Assembly (NCBI GenBank): GCA_021202245.1
Contig: JAJQDK010000151.1
Span: 1-14,484, forward strand
Direction of reading: 5' to 3'
Source of the DNA: Clostridiales bacterium
GTDB taxonomy: Bacteria; Bacillota; Clostridia; Oscillospirales; Acutalibacteraceae
Length of the DNA stretch: 14,484 nt
How positions within the stretch are numbered: position 1 is the first letter of the stretch; every line of letters begins with the position of its first letter. Below, one piece after another: positions 1 through 6,897 of the stretch. Under the pieces are notes generated by a model. The model did no database searches, was not told where the DNA came from, and saw nothing but the letters and a program-made list of their open reading frames with translations. The translations under genes and the position numbers were made by a program.

Positions 1-1274
1 CAGGCTGCTCAGGCTCCGGCGATTCAAGCGACTCCGGCTCATCAACAAGCACAGGCAAGGTTTATTATTTGAACTTTAAGCCCGAACAGGACGAAGCATG
101 GCAAAATCTTGCTGCTGCTTACACAGAGGAAACAGGCGTTGAGGTAACTGTTAAGACTGCTGCCGACGGCACCTATGAGGAAACTCTTACCGCTGAAATG
201 GACAAGAGCGAGGCTCCTACCCTCTTCCAGGTAAACGGCCCGGTAGGTCTTGCAAACTGGAAGGACTATTGCGCTGACCTCAGCGACACAGCTGTTTACG
301 GCGAGCTTACCTCCGAGGACTACGCTCTCACAGAGGACGGCGCAGTTTACGGTATTGCTTATGTAATTGAGTCCTACGGCATCATTTACAACAAAACTCT
401 TCTTCAGAAATATTGTGATTCCGATTATGCAAGCATCACTTCAATCGACGACATCAACAGCTTTGAAGCACTCAAGACTGTAGCTGATGAAATTCAGGCA
501 AATGCCGATGACCTCGGCGTTAAGGGCGCATTCACTTCAGCTGGTATGGATTCATCTTCAGACTGGAGATATAAGACACACCTTGCTAACCTCCCCATCT
601 ACTTTGAATATCTTGATGAGGGTATTTCTTCTTCCGAAGCTATCCAGGGCACATATCTTGACAACTGCAGAGATATCTTTGACCTCTATATCACAGATTC
701 AACCTGCGACGGCTCAGATCTTGCTAATAAGACAGCAACCGACTCCGAAACAGAGTTCATCGACGGCGACGCTGTATTCTTCCAGAACGGCAGCTGGGAA
801 TATTCGGCTCTTATCGAGGGCGGTCTCACAGATGATGATCTCGGTATGCTTCCTATCTACATCGGCGTAGGCGACGAAGCTAATCAGGGCCTTTGCACAG
901 GTTCTGAGAACTATTGGTGCATTAACAGCAATGCAAGCGAAGAGGACATTCAGGCAACTGAGGACTTCCTGTATTGGTGTGTTACAAGCGAAACAGGTAC
1001 AACAGCTATGGCAGACGATATGAGCTTTGTAATTCCTTTCAAATCAGCTAAGGAAGCTACAAACGTATTCGTTCAGATTGATACAGAGCTTACCGAGGCA
1101 GGCAAAACTCCCGTAAGCTGGAACTTCACAACAATGCCCAGTGAAGATTGGAAAGACGGCGTTGGTACTGTTCTTACACAGTATGCCGCAAGTCCGAGCG
1201 ATGATACTTGGGATGACGTTGTTACTGCATTTGTAAACGGTTGGGCAACCGAATATGCTGCAAATAACAGCTAA
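1..1274 (+). CDS. Extracellular sugar-type ABC transporter substrate-binding lipoprotein (5' truncated)
   Basis: The reading frame is open from the left edge (first full codon at base 3) to TAA at 1272-1274, so the true start lies outside the window. The first visible residues are Gly-Cys followed by a Ser/Gly/Asp-rich linker (CSGSGDSSDSGSSTSTG). This is what follows a lipobox: the Cys would be lipidated and anchor the protein outside the membrane. The mature part, starting KVYYLNFKPEQDEAW, has about 400 residues and the composition of the solute-binding protein family 1 (UgpB/MalE-like, COG1653), including AVFFQNGSWE and an acidic surface. Such proteins capture mono- or oligosaccharides and deliver them to the MalF/MalG-type permeases, and two of these follow directly. 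The ligand cannot be read from the sequence. A TTG at 69 is an internal codon, not the start. Confidence 0.9.
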   Translation, partial: GCSGSGDSSDSGSSTSTGKVYYLNFKPEQDEAWQNLAAAYTEETGVEVTVKTAADGTYEETLTAEMDKSEAPTLFQVNGPVGLANWKDYCADLSDTAVYGELTSEDYALTEDGAVYGIAYVIESYGIIYNKTLLQKYCDSDYASITSIDDINSFEALKTVADEIQANADDLGVKGAFTSAGMDSSSDWRYKTHLANLPIYFEYLDEGISSSEAIQGTYLDNCRDIFDLYITDSTCDGSDLANKTATDSETEFIDGDAVFFQNGSWEYSALIEGGLTDDDLGMLPIYIGVGDEANQGLCTGSENYWCINSNASEEDIQATEDFLYWCVTSETGTTAMADDMSFVIPFKSAKEATNVFVQIDTELTEAGKTPVSWNFTTMPSEDWKDGVGTVLTQYAASPSDDTWDDVVTAFVNGWATEYAANNS

Positions 1275-1306
1275 CCCCCGATTCTGTATAATATTTGTTC
1301 AGTCTT

Positions 1307-1339
1307 GAGGGGAAGCAGAGCCTACTTCCCCTCTTTTTT
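1307..1339 (+). terminator. Intercistronic hairpin with T-run after the binding-protein gene
   Basis: A perfect 9-bp stem (GAGGGGAAG at 1307-1315 with CTTCCCCTC at 1325-1333) has a 9-base loop and is followed by six T residues at 1334-1339. It lies between the binding-protein stop and the first permease start. A partial terminator here is common in such operons and lets the binding protein be made in excess over the permeases. The hairpin could also protect the 3' end of a processed transcript. How much transcription reads through cannot be told from sequence. Confidence 0.75.
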
Positions 1340-1362
1340 ATGAACGGAAAGGCAATTTTATT

Positions 1363-2238
1363 ATGTTTAAAAAACCAAAAAGAAAGATATATTTTCTTAT
1401 CTTTGTGCTTCCGACGCTTTTGGCGTTTATTATAGGGTTTGTTTATCCCTTCTTCAGCGGAATTTATCTTTCTTTCTGCAAATTCAGAACCACAAGCGAC
1501 GCCACCTTTGTGGGCTTTGACAACTATATCAAGGCATTCCAAAACGAAGGCTTTATAAGGTCGTTTTGGTTTACGGCATTATTTGTAGTTGTTTCTGTAG
1601 TTCTTATCAATTTAATTGCGTTCTTTGTAGCCTATGCTCTTACGCTGGGAATAAGAGGCTCTAACATTTTCAGAACGGTATTCTTCGTTCCGAACCTCAT
1701 CGGCGGTATCATCCTCGGCTACATTTGGCAGCTTATTTTCAACGGTATTCTTCAGTATTACGGTACAAATATCAACCTTGACGCCCGATTCGGCTTTTGG
1801 GGACTTATTATACTGATGTGCTGGCAGCAGGCGGGATATATGATGATTATATACATTGCAGGCTTCCAGAGTGTACCGGGCGATTTATATGAGGCGGCAA
1901 GGATTGACGGTGCAGGCAAGGGTCAGCTGCTCAAAAACGTGACCATTCCGATGATGGCTCCCTCCATCACAATCTGCACCTTCCTAACGCTTACCAATTC
2001 ATTCAAGCTGTTCGACCAGAACCTTGCCCTAACGGGCGGCGCGCCGGGCGTGGTATCTGAGAGCGGAACTATGATTTATCAAACTCAAATGATGGCATTG
2101 AACATTTACAATACCTTCTACGCCAACCAAAATTCTCGCGGCGTGGGTCAGGCTGAGGGCGTAATCTTCTTCTTAATAGTTGTAGTTATTGCGCTGGCAC
2201 AGCTTTATTTCACAAGGAAAAGAGAGGTGCAGCAGTAA
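1363..2238 (+). CDS. Carbohydrate ABC transporter permease, MalF/UgpA type
   Basis: This 291-residue integral membrane protein has about six hydrophobic segments, the first at residues 9-34. The cytoplasmic coupling (EAA) loop reads EAARIDGAG at residues 177-185, the site where binding-protein-dependent permeases contact their ATPase. Length and order (binding protein, then this permease, then a MalG-type permease) fit the first permease subunit of a CUT1-type sugar importer. The ATG at 1363 is preceded by GGAAAGG at 1346-1352, a suitable ribosome binding site. Its TAA stop overlaps the next start in a TAATG, so the two permeases are translationally coupled, as expected for a heterodimer. Substrate is unknown. 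Confidence 0.92.
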   Translation: MFKKPKRKIYFLIFVLPTLLAFIIGFVYPFFSGIYLSFCKFRTTSDATFVGFDNYIKAFQNEGFIRSFWFTALFVVVSVVLINLIAFFVAYALTLGIRGSNIFRTVFFVPNLIGGIILGYIWQLIFNGILQYYGTNINLDARFGFWGLIILMCWQQAGYMMIIYIAGFQSVPGDLYEAARIDGAGKGQLLKNVTIPMMAPSITICTFLTLTNSFKLFDQNLALTGGAPGVVSESGTMIYQTQMMALNIYNTFYANQNSRGVGQAEGVIFFLIVVVIALAQLYFTRKREVQQ

Positions 2239-3116
2239 TGGCAAAGGTTGAAGCTAAAGCAAAAGAAAAAAAGCCGAAGAAAAAGCAAACTTTAGGTATG
2301 AAAATCCTGACAGCTCTGTTTACTGTGGTATCTATCTTCTATGTTGCTCCGGTAGTCATAGTATTTATGAACTCGTTTAAATCTAACGCTGCAATCAGCA
2401 GAGGGCCGTTTGAGCTGCCCACAGCCGATACCTTTGTGGGCCTGCAGAGCTACATCACCGGTATGTTCTACGGCAACCATCCCTTCTGGCAAACAATAGC
2501 TTGCAGCTTGTTTATTACCGTGGGCGGCGTGTTTCTTATACTCTTCTGTACCTCAATGTGCGCATGGTACATTCAGCGTTCAAACACTGTATTGTGCAAA
2601 ATAATTTATTATTTCTGCATATTCTCAATGGTAGTACCCTTTCAGATGGTTATGTTCACCCTGTCCAAAACGGCAGATACTCTGCATTTGACCTCCCCCT
2701 GGGGCATTTTGGTAATTTACCTCGGCTTCGGAGCAGGACTGGCGGTGTTTATGTTCTCGGGATTTGTCAAGTCAATTCCGCTTGAAATTGAGGAGGCAGC
2801 CGATGTTGACGGTGCAGGACCGCTAAGGACATTTTTCGGCATTGTTCTCCCCATTATGAAGCCCACGTTTATTTCCGTGGCAATTCTTGAAACAATGTGG
2901 ATTTGGAACGACTACCTTCTTCCCTACCTCATTCTTGACAAGTCGTACAGAACCATACCCATCCATATCCAATATCTCAACGGCAGCTACGGTCACACCG
3001 ACACCAGCGCTATTATGGCGTTGATTGTGCTTAGCATTATTCCAATTATTATATTCTACTTTGCTTGTCAGAAATATATAATCGAGGGCGTTGTAGCAGG
3101 TGCCGTTAAGGGATAA
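2238..3116 (+). CDS. Carbohydrate ABC transporter permease, MalG/UgpE type
   Basis: This 292-residue membrane protein has a lysine-rich cytoplasmic N-terminus (residues 1-20) followed by about six transmembrane segments. The EAA loop EEAADVDGAG at residues 185-194 and the following LPIMKPT are typical of the MalG-type second permease. It would pair with the upstream permease to form the translocation channel. The ATG overlaps the stop of the upstream gene by one base, with GAGAGG at 2222-2227 as ribosome binding site. No ATPase gene follows before the terminator, so the transporter presumably uses a shared MsmK/MsiK-like ATPase encoded elsewhere; that is inferred from known CUT1 systems in Gram-positives. 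Confidence 0.92.
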   Translation: MAKVEAKAKEKKPKKKQTLGMKILTALFTVVSIFYVAPVVIVFMNSFKSNAAISRGPFELPTADTFVGLQSYITGMFYGNHPFWQTIACSLFITVGGVFLILFCTSMCAWYIQRSNTVLCKIIYYFCIFSMVVPFQMVMFTLSKTADTLHLTSPWGILVIYLGFGAGLAVFMFSGFVKSIPLEIEEAADVDGAGPLRTFFGIVLPIMKPTFISVAILETMWIWNDYLLPYLILDKSYRTIPIHIQYLNGSYGHTDTSAIMALIVLSIIPIIIFYFACQKYIIEGVVAGAVKG

Positions 3117-3156
3117 CGCCTTTGTTTGAGAGTTTTTCATAAGATTATCTCCAATA

Positions 3157-3201
3157 TAACCCCGTATTTTCAGCCAAAGAAAATACGGGGTTAAGCTTTT
3201 T
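3157..3201 (+). terminator. Rho-independent terminator of the ABC transporter operon
   Basis: A perfect 15-bp inverted repeat (3157-3171 with 3179-3193, core AACCCCGTATTTTC) surrounds a 7-base loop and is followed within three bases by a run of five T at 3197-3201. It sits about 40 bases after the last permease and is the strongest hairpin in the window. It also lies downstream of the convergent PHP gene, though on the minus strand it is followed by TATATTGG rather than a T-run, so it is mainly a plus-strand terminator. Confidence 0.88.
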
Positions 3202-3277
3202 AAGCAAAAAACAGACAGAGTAAAAAGCTCGGTCCGTTTAATCGTATCTTGTTAAATTTTGAGGCAGGCACATTAAA

Positions 3278-4027
3278 TTACAATGCGCTTTCAAAGATTT
3301 GTTCGGCATTCTTCATCATTGCCTCAGTCGTATCTTCTCCGCATTTTTGAGAGATACAGTCAAGTGCCTCAGTATAAAATTCAGGAGAATTATGAGAAAA
3401 CGAATGTGCATCGGTGCCGATTATATCAATCAAACCGTCGTCTATCAGCTTAAGCAATTTGCGTTTTTTGAAAAACTTGCCTTTTTTAGTGTAATTTGAA
3501 ACATTTGTCTGAATTATGACGCCCATATCCTTTAACTCTCTAATGACAGAAGGATCGTTCATCAGCGTAGGATAACGCTCAACGTGCGGCAGCACGGGAG
3601 TCAAGCCGTGACCTTCAATCAGATTGAGAATATAACCCATTGTGTGGTCTGAAAAGCGCGCGCCGTAGCCGTGCTCGGTCAAAATGTAGTTTGAGTTGCC
3701 ATAGGTCAAGGGCGAAAGGTCGTCATTTACAAAGAGATATTTAGTGACGAACACCTCCGCCCCGACAATAATATTCATATCATCAGGCAAAGAGGGCTTA
3801 AACCTTTCAAAAGCGTCATCTCTTTTTTGGGCAAAGTCGCTCACACTCATCTCGTAGGAATAAAAGTGAGGAGTAAGACACACGTTGCTCACACCCTGTT
3901 TTTTAAGACAATCAAGCAGACTGAGGCTTTCCTCAACCGATTTGGCTCCGTCGTCAAATTCAGGCAATATATGAGAGTGCATATCATAAAGCTGCACAGA
4001 GCCTTCCCCCTTTTTGTCAGCACTCAT
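3278..4027 (-). CDS. PHP-domain phosphatase, CpsB/YwqE-like tyrosine-protein phosphatase family
   Basis: This 249-residue protein carries the metal-binding motifs of the PHP superfamily in CpsB/CapC/YwqE order. They are DMHSHILPEFDDGAK (His17, His19, Asp25-26), TPHFY (His54), GAEVF (Glu91), PHVERY (His148) and GTDAHS (Asp206, His208). Characterised members dephosphorylate bacterial tyrosine kinases that control capsule or exopolysaccharide synthesis. No such kinase or polysaccharide gene is in this window, so the substrate is unproven and another phosphoester is possible. I chose the ATG at 4027, two bases after the leuB stop (TGA-TT-ATG). A TTG at 4033 would overlap leuB and add two residues. 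There is no convincing ribosome binding site immediately before the start, which points to translation coupled to leuB. Confidence 0.85.
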   Translation of the reverse strand: MSADKKGEGSVQLYDMHSHILPEFDDGAKSVEESLSLLDCLKKQGVSNVCLTPHFYSYEMSVSDFAQKRDDAFERFKPSLPDDMNIIVGAEVFVTKYLFVNDDLSPLTYGNSNYILTEHGYGARFSDHTMGYILNLIEGHGLTPVLPHVERYPTLMNDPSVIRELKDMGVIIQTNVSNYTKKGKFFKKRKLLKLIDDGLIDIIGTDAHSFSHNSPEFYTEALDCISQKCGEDTTEAMMKNAEQIFESAL

Positions 4028-4029
4028 AA

Positions 4030-5100
4030 TCAAAGAGCTTGGCAGACAAGATCTCCCATTTGCTCGCAGCCTACCTTCTGCATACCCTCTTCATAAATGT
4101 CGGGAGTGCGGTAGTTTTCAAGCACCTTGGCTACTGCGGACTCTATAGCGTTGGCAGCGGTCGGTTGATCAAGCGAATATCTGAGCATCATAGCTACAGA
4201 AAGAATTGTTGCAAGCGGATTGGCTATTCCCTGACCTGCAATGTCGGGTGCAGAGCCGTGGATAGGCTCATAAAGACCGAGCTTGCCGCCCGAAAGACTT
4301 GCCGAAGCAAGCATACCGATTGAGCCGGCTATCATAGAAGCCTCATCGGAAATAATATCACCGAAAATGTTTGAAGTAACAATTACGTCAAACTGTCTTG
4401 GATTTCTCACAAGCTGCATTGCGCAGTTGTCAACATACATATGGTTGAGTTCAACCTCGGGATAATCCTTTGATACCTTGATAACGGTTTCTCTCCAAAG
4501 GCGGGAGGACTCAAGCACATTGGCCTTGTCAACATTTGTAAGCTTTTTGTTTCTCTTCATAGCGAGGTCAAAAGCTACGCGCGCAATTCTCTCAATTTCA
4601 GGTACGGTGTACATCTCAGTATCCCAGGCAGCAGGCTGTCCGTCAACTTCTTTTCTTCCTCTTTCTCCGAAATAAATGCCGCCGGTAAGCTCACGCACAA
4701 TCATAATGTCAAGATTTCTGCCTATGATTTCGTCCTTAATCGGGGAAGCGCTCTTCAAGGGTCCGAAGATGACCGACGGACGGAGATTTGCAAAAAGTCC
4801 GAGAGCCCCTCTGATTCCGAGCAAGCCTGCTTCGGGGCGAAGATTTCCGGGAAGAGTGTCCCACTTGGGACCGCCCACTGCGCCGAGCATTACGCTGTCG
4901 GAAGCCTTACATTTTGCAACTGTTTCATCGGGAAGCGGAACACCTGTGGCGTCTATGGCGCAGCCGCCGAGCAGAGCCTCATCGTATTCAACCGAGAAGC
5001 CGAACTTCTCGCCTGCCTTATCAAGCACCTTGACTGCCTGATTCACAATTTCAGGGCCTATTCCGTCGCCCTTAAGCAAGGTAATTTTGTAATCTGCCAT
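4030..5100 (-). CDS. leuB: 3-isopropylmalate dehydrogenase
   Basis: LeuB oxidises and decarboxylates (2R,3S)-3-isopropylmalate with NAD+ to 2-oxoisocaproate, the third step of leucine synthesis, in the cytoplasm. The 356-residue product is full length for the family and shows the conserved blocks in order: GDGIGPEI near the start, GAVGGPKWD, the Arg-rich substrate loop LRPEAGL...FANLRP, ELTGGIYFGERG, VDKANVLESSRLWRE, SDEASMIAGSIGMLASA and the NAD-binding EPIHGSAPDIAGQGIANP. The ATG at 5100 is preceded by a clear AAGGAG (5109-5114). leuA, leuC and leuD are not in the window. A folded leader of about 75 bases lies just upstream, and a PHP phosphatase follows immediately, apparently in the same transcript. 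Confidence 0.96.
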   Translation of the reverse strand: MADYKITLLKGDGIGPEIVNQAVKVLDKAGEKFGFSVEYDEALLGGCAIDATGVPLPDETVAKCKASDSVMLGAVGGPKWDTLPGNLRPEAGLLGIRGALGLFANLRPSVIFGPLKSASPIKDEIIGRNLDIMIVRELTGGIYFGERGRKEVDGQPAAWDTEMYTVPEIERIARVAFDLAMKRNKKLTNVDKANVLESSRLWRETVIKVSKDYPEVELNHMYVDNCAMQLVRNPRQFDVIVTSNIFGDIISDEASMIAGSIGMLASASLSGGKLGLYEPIHGSAPDIAGQGIANPLATILSVAMMLRYSLDQPTAANAIESAVAKVLENYRTPDIYEEGMQKVGCEQMGDLVCQAL

Positions 5101-5125
5101 AATTTTCTCTCCTTAGTGATAATAA

Positions 5126-5197
5126 GCCGGAGCAATCTGATATTTGAAGTGCCGATTATCGGCGCTTGTCCGGCGCAAATGCTGACTGAGCATTTGC
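5126..5197 (-). promoter_or_regulatory. Structured 5' leader of leuB (candidate cis-regulatory RNA)
   Basis: Read on the minus strand, three helices are stacked end to end. First is a perfect 9-bp hairpin, GCAAATGCT with AGCATTTGC around a 5-base loop (5197-5175). It is directly followed by a long stem pairing GCCGGACAA (5174-5166) with TTGCTCCGGC (5135-5126), one base bulged. This second stem encloses a small hairpin, GCCGA-TAA-TCGGC (5163-5151). The element ends about 11 bases before the leuB ribosome binding site. I see no T-box sequence, no leucine-codon run and no T-run terminator, so I cannot assign it to a known class. Confidence 0.45.
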
Positions 5198-5201
5198 TGA
5201 T

Positions 5202-5231
5202 TTAATAATATTATTACACATCATTTGACAA
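5202..5231 (-). promoter_or_regulatory. Candidate promoter for leuB
   Basis: On the minus strand a -35-like TTGTCA (5231-5226) is followed by an AT-rich stretch. The possible -10 boxes are TATTAT (5210-5205, spacing 15) or TATTAA (5207-5202, spacing 18). Transcription from here would begin just before the structured leader. Neither spacing is ideal, and leuB could also be read from the upstream histidine phosphatase gene, since no terminator is evident between them. Confidence 0.35.
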
Positions 5232-5266
5232 AAGATTGTAAACTGCACTACAATTCAGTAAAAAAG

Positions 5267-5890
5267 TCAGTTATCCAGCGGAAGCGGAATTGTTTGGAAC
5301 ACCTCGCAAACCTTATCTCTCTGCCAGAGCATAGGTGTAATTCTGACTGAAAAGCCGAAGCCGTTGTCCATTGTCCACTCAAAGGGCTTGGCTTGCGGAA
5401 GTCCATAAACTGCAAGCAGAGTCATAATAACTCCGCCGTGGGTTACAATAACGCTTTCCGTAGTTCCGGTTTTCATAACACCAGCTGCGATGTCCTCAAA
5501 TATTCTGCAAATTCTGCGGGTGAAATCGGCATTGCTCTCGCCTCTCGGCGGCTTTACGGAGCTGTCGCCTGCAAGCCATTTTTCAAAATCGGCGTCACCC
5601 TTCAGTTCTTCGGCTGTCTTGCCCTCCCACTCGCCGAAATTGCACTCGGAAAGGTTGGTAATCACTATCGGGTCATGCTCAGGATACAAAATAGAGCAGG
5701 TTTCCTTGCAGCGCTTGAGAGGACTTGTAAACACAGCCTGAGCGCCCGGATATCTGTTTTCGTGATCAAGCTTTTTAAGCGCAGCCCGTCCGAGCGAGGA
5801 CAGGGGAACATCGGTCGTGCCTATGTATTTGCCGCGCAGCGTTTCTTCAACTGCGCCGTGACGTATAAAATGGATAATATAAGATTTCAT
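5267..5890 (-). CDS. Histidine phosphatase family protein (phosphoglycerate mutase/CobC-like)
   Basis: This 207-residue cytoplasmic enzyme belongs to the branch of the histidine phosphatase superfamily that uses a phospho-histidine intermediate. The catalytic RHG is at residues 10-12 (FIRHGAVEE). Other family residues are Arg60 in SPLKRCKET, Glu82 in LSECNFGEWEG and the second histidine His151 in VIVTHGGVIM. The GKYIGTTDVPLSSLG stretch resembles cobalamin-pathway alpha-ribazole phosphatase (CobC) and broad-specificity phosphatases such as PhoE, but no cobalamin genes are nearby and substrate cannot be assigned. The ATG at 5890 has GAGGAA (5895-5900) as ribosome binding site. The gene is divergent from the XRE regulator and runs toward leuB. 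Confidence 0.88.
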   Translation of the reverse strand: MKSYIIHFIRHGAVEETLRGKYIGTTDVPLSSLGRAALKKLDHENRYPGAQAVFTSPLKRCKETCSILYPEHDPIVITNLSECNFGEWEGKTAEELKGDADFEKWLAGDSSVKPPRGESNADFTRRICRIFEDIAAGVMKTGTTESVIVTHGGVIMTLLAVYGLPQAKPFEWTMDNGFGFSVRITPMLWQRDKVCEVFQTIPLPLDN

Positions 5891-5928
5891 AAAATTCCTC
5901 GAATCTATTTACAATTTGTTATATTTAT

Positions 5929-5947
5929 ATTATACTGTTTGTATAAT
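5929..5947. promoter_or_regulatory. Palindrome over the -10 region of the histidine phosphatase gene
   Basis: A perfect inverted repeat, ATTATAC-tgttt-GTATAAT, covers 5929-5947. On the minus strand 5934-5929 reads TATAAT, a consensus -10 box at the right distance for a transcript starting about 32 bases before the ATG at 5890; the -35 region is poor. A site of this shape over a promoter, next to a divergent XRE gene, is a candidate operator. AT-rich palindromes built on TATAAT also occur by chance, so this is tentative. Confidence 0.4.
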
Positions 5948-6022
5948 TTGCTTGCTTAATATTTTTATACGGGTAAGCCTTTTATTTGGATTACCGCTGA
6001 AAGGCACATAGCTTCCGCAGCT

Positions 6023-6051
6023 TTAGGAGCAGATGATTATGCACTTATTAT
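6023..6051 (+). promoter_or_regulatory. Candidate promoter of the XRE regulator gene
   Basis: TTAGGA (6023-6028) and TATTAT (6046-6051) are separated by 17 bases. A start near 6058 would leave a short leader of about 21 bases containing the GAGGTG ribosome binding site. The -10 box matches 5 of 6 consensus bases but the -35 box only 3 of 6, so the promoter is weak or needs help. Confidence 0.35.
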
Positions 6052-6065
6052 ACTATCTATAAAAT
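6047..6065. promoter_or_regulatory. Imperfect second copy of the palindrome before the XRE gene
   Basis: The 19 bases at 6047-6065 keep the architecture of the site at 5929-5947. The left arm ATTATAC is identical, the spacer is also 5 bases, and the right arm ATAAAAT matches 5 of 7 positions. It overlaps the candidate -10 box of the XRE gene, where an autorepressor would bind. That two related sites flank a divergent pair supports a shared operator but does not prove it. Confidence 0.3.
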
Positions 6066-6079
6066 TGAGGTGTCAAGAT

Positions 6080-6745
6080 ATGAATAAGGATTTTCCGAGA
6101 ATAATAACTCTTTTACGCAAGGAAAGGGCTCTGAGTCAAAAGAAAGCGGCTGCGGATTTGGGAATTTCTCAGTCGCTGCTCTCCCACTACGAAAAAGGCA
6201 TAAGAGAATGCAGTCTGGATTTTCTTGTGAGAACCGCCGAATACTATGAGGTGTCGTGCGATTATCTGCTGGGCAGGACGGCACAGAAAAACGGTGCCGT
6301 TATCAATGTTGACGATATCCCCGACAGTGAAAGCTCAGGTGTGGCAAAGGGAAATATGATTAACCAAATCAACAAGAAATTTATCGTCAACACTACCTCT
6401 TTGATTTTTGATATTCTGGCTCAGATTGGCAACAAAAAGCTTACCACTACAGTCAGCAACTATATGATGAGCGCCGAATATCAGATTTTCAGAACGCTTT
6501 ATTCCTCGGATAAGAGCAATTCTCAGAGTATGTTTTCCGTGAAGCAGTCAAGCTACAGGAATTTGTGCAGCTGCGCAATGGCGATTGAGCTGGAAATCAT
6601 TGACGAGCTGATTGCCGATGAAAGCCTGAAAATTCCGCTTTCCACAGATTATATCTCAAGATACTTTGAAAAGAGCGCACCCTCGCTGTACAATGTGATT
6701 CAGTATACAGAAAAAAACATCAGGGCTCGTTTGGCAAACGCATAA
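6080..6745 (+). CDS. XRE-family helix-turn-helix transcriptional regulator with uncharacterised C-terminal domain
   Basis: This 221-residue protein has a Cro/CI-type DNA-binding domain at residues 5-66 (FPRIITLLRKERALSQ, then KKAAADLGISQSLLSHYEKG as the helix-turn-helix, then LDFLVRTAEYYEVSCDYLLGR). The rest, about residues 75-221, is mostly helical and I do not recognise it; it could bind a ligand or mediate dimerisation. The ATG at 6080 is chosen because GAGGTG (6067-6072) sits 7 bases upstream; a TTG at 6065 would fall before that site. The gene is divergent from the histidine phosphatase and ends at a terminator shared with the convergent PASTA pseudokinase gene. Its targets are unknown, with its own promoter and its divergent neighbour as first candidates. 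Confidence 0.85.
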   Translation: MNKDFPRIITLLRKERALSQKKAAADLGISQSLLSHYEKGIRECSLDFLVRTAEYYEVSCDYLLGRTAQKNGAVINVDDIPDSESSGVAKGNMINQINKKFIVNTTSLIFDILAQIGNKKLTTTVSNYMMSAEYQIFRTLYSSDKSNSQSMFSVKQSSYRNLCSCAMAIELEIIDELIADESLKIPLSTDYISRYFEKSAPSLYNVIQYTEKNIRARLANA

Positions 6746-6778
6746 CCGAGCGGCTTAATTTTTAGCCTTTAATCAAAA

Positions 6779-6805
6779 AGCTGTCCGCAAAGAATACGGA
6801 CAGCT
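6779..6805. terminator. Bidirectional terminator between the XRE gene and the pseudokinase gene
   Basis: A perfect 9-bp stem, AGCTGTCCG (6779-6787) with CGGACAGCT (6797-6805), encloses a 9-base loop. On the minus strand it is followed by a T-run (CGGACAGCT then TTTTGATT). On the plus strand the tail is GATTTTATTT. It therefore suits termination of both convergent genes, better for the minus-strand one. Confidence 0.8.
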
Positions 6806-6897
6806 GATTTTATTTAAGGAGCTGTAGATGAAATGCAAAATGAAAACTTCTAAAAGCTTAGAGCAAGCTTCTTATTAAAAAATCTCAGAATCATACA

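Noticed and set aside
3194..3229. Inverted repeat AGCTTTTT / AAAAAGCT downstream of the PHP gene.
   Set aside because: A/T-dominated stem with a 20-base loop, weak and overlapping the tail of the main terminator; no independent role supported.
5113..5193. A 26-codon open frame on the minus strand inside the leuB leader, ending in the leuB ribosome binding site.
   Set aside because: It has no ribosome binding site, only two leucine codons and no run of them, so it does not look like a leader peptide; the RNA folding of the region explains it better.
6854..6870. Two AAGCTT sites five bases apart after the pseudokinase stop, able to form a small hairpin.
   Set aside because: Only six strong pairs and no clear T-run in place; the hairpin at 6779-6805 is the better terminator.
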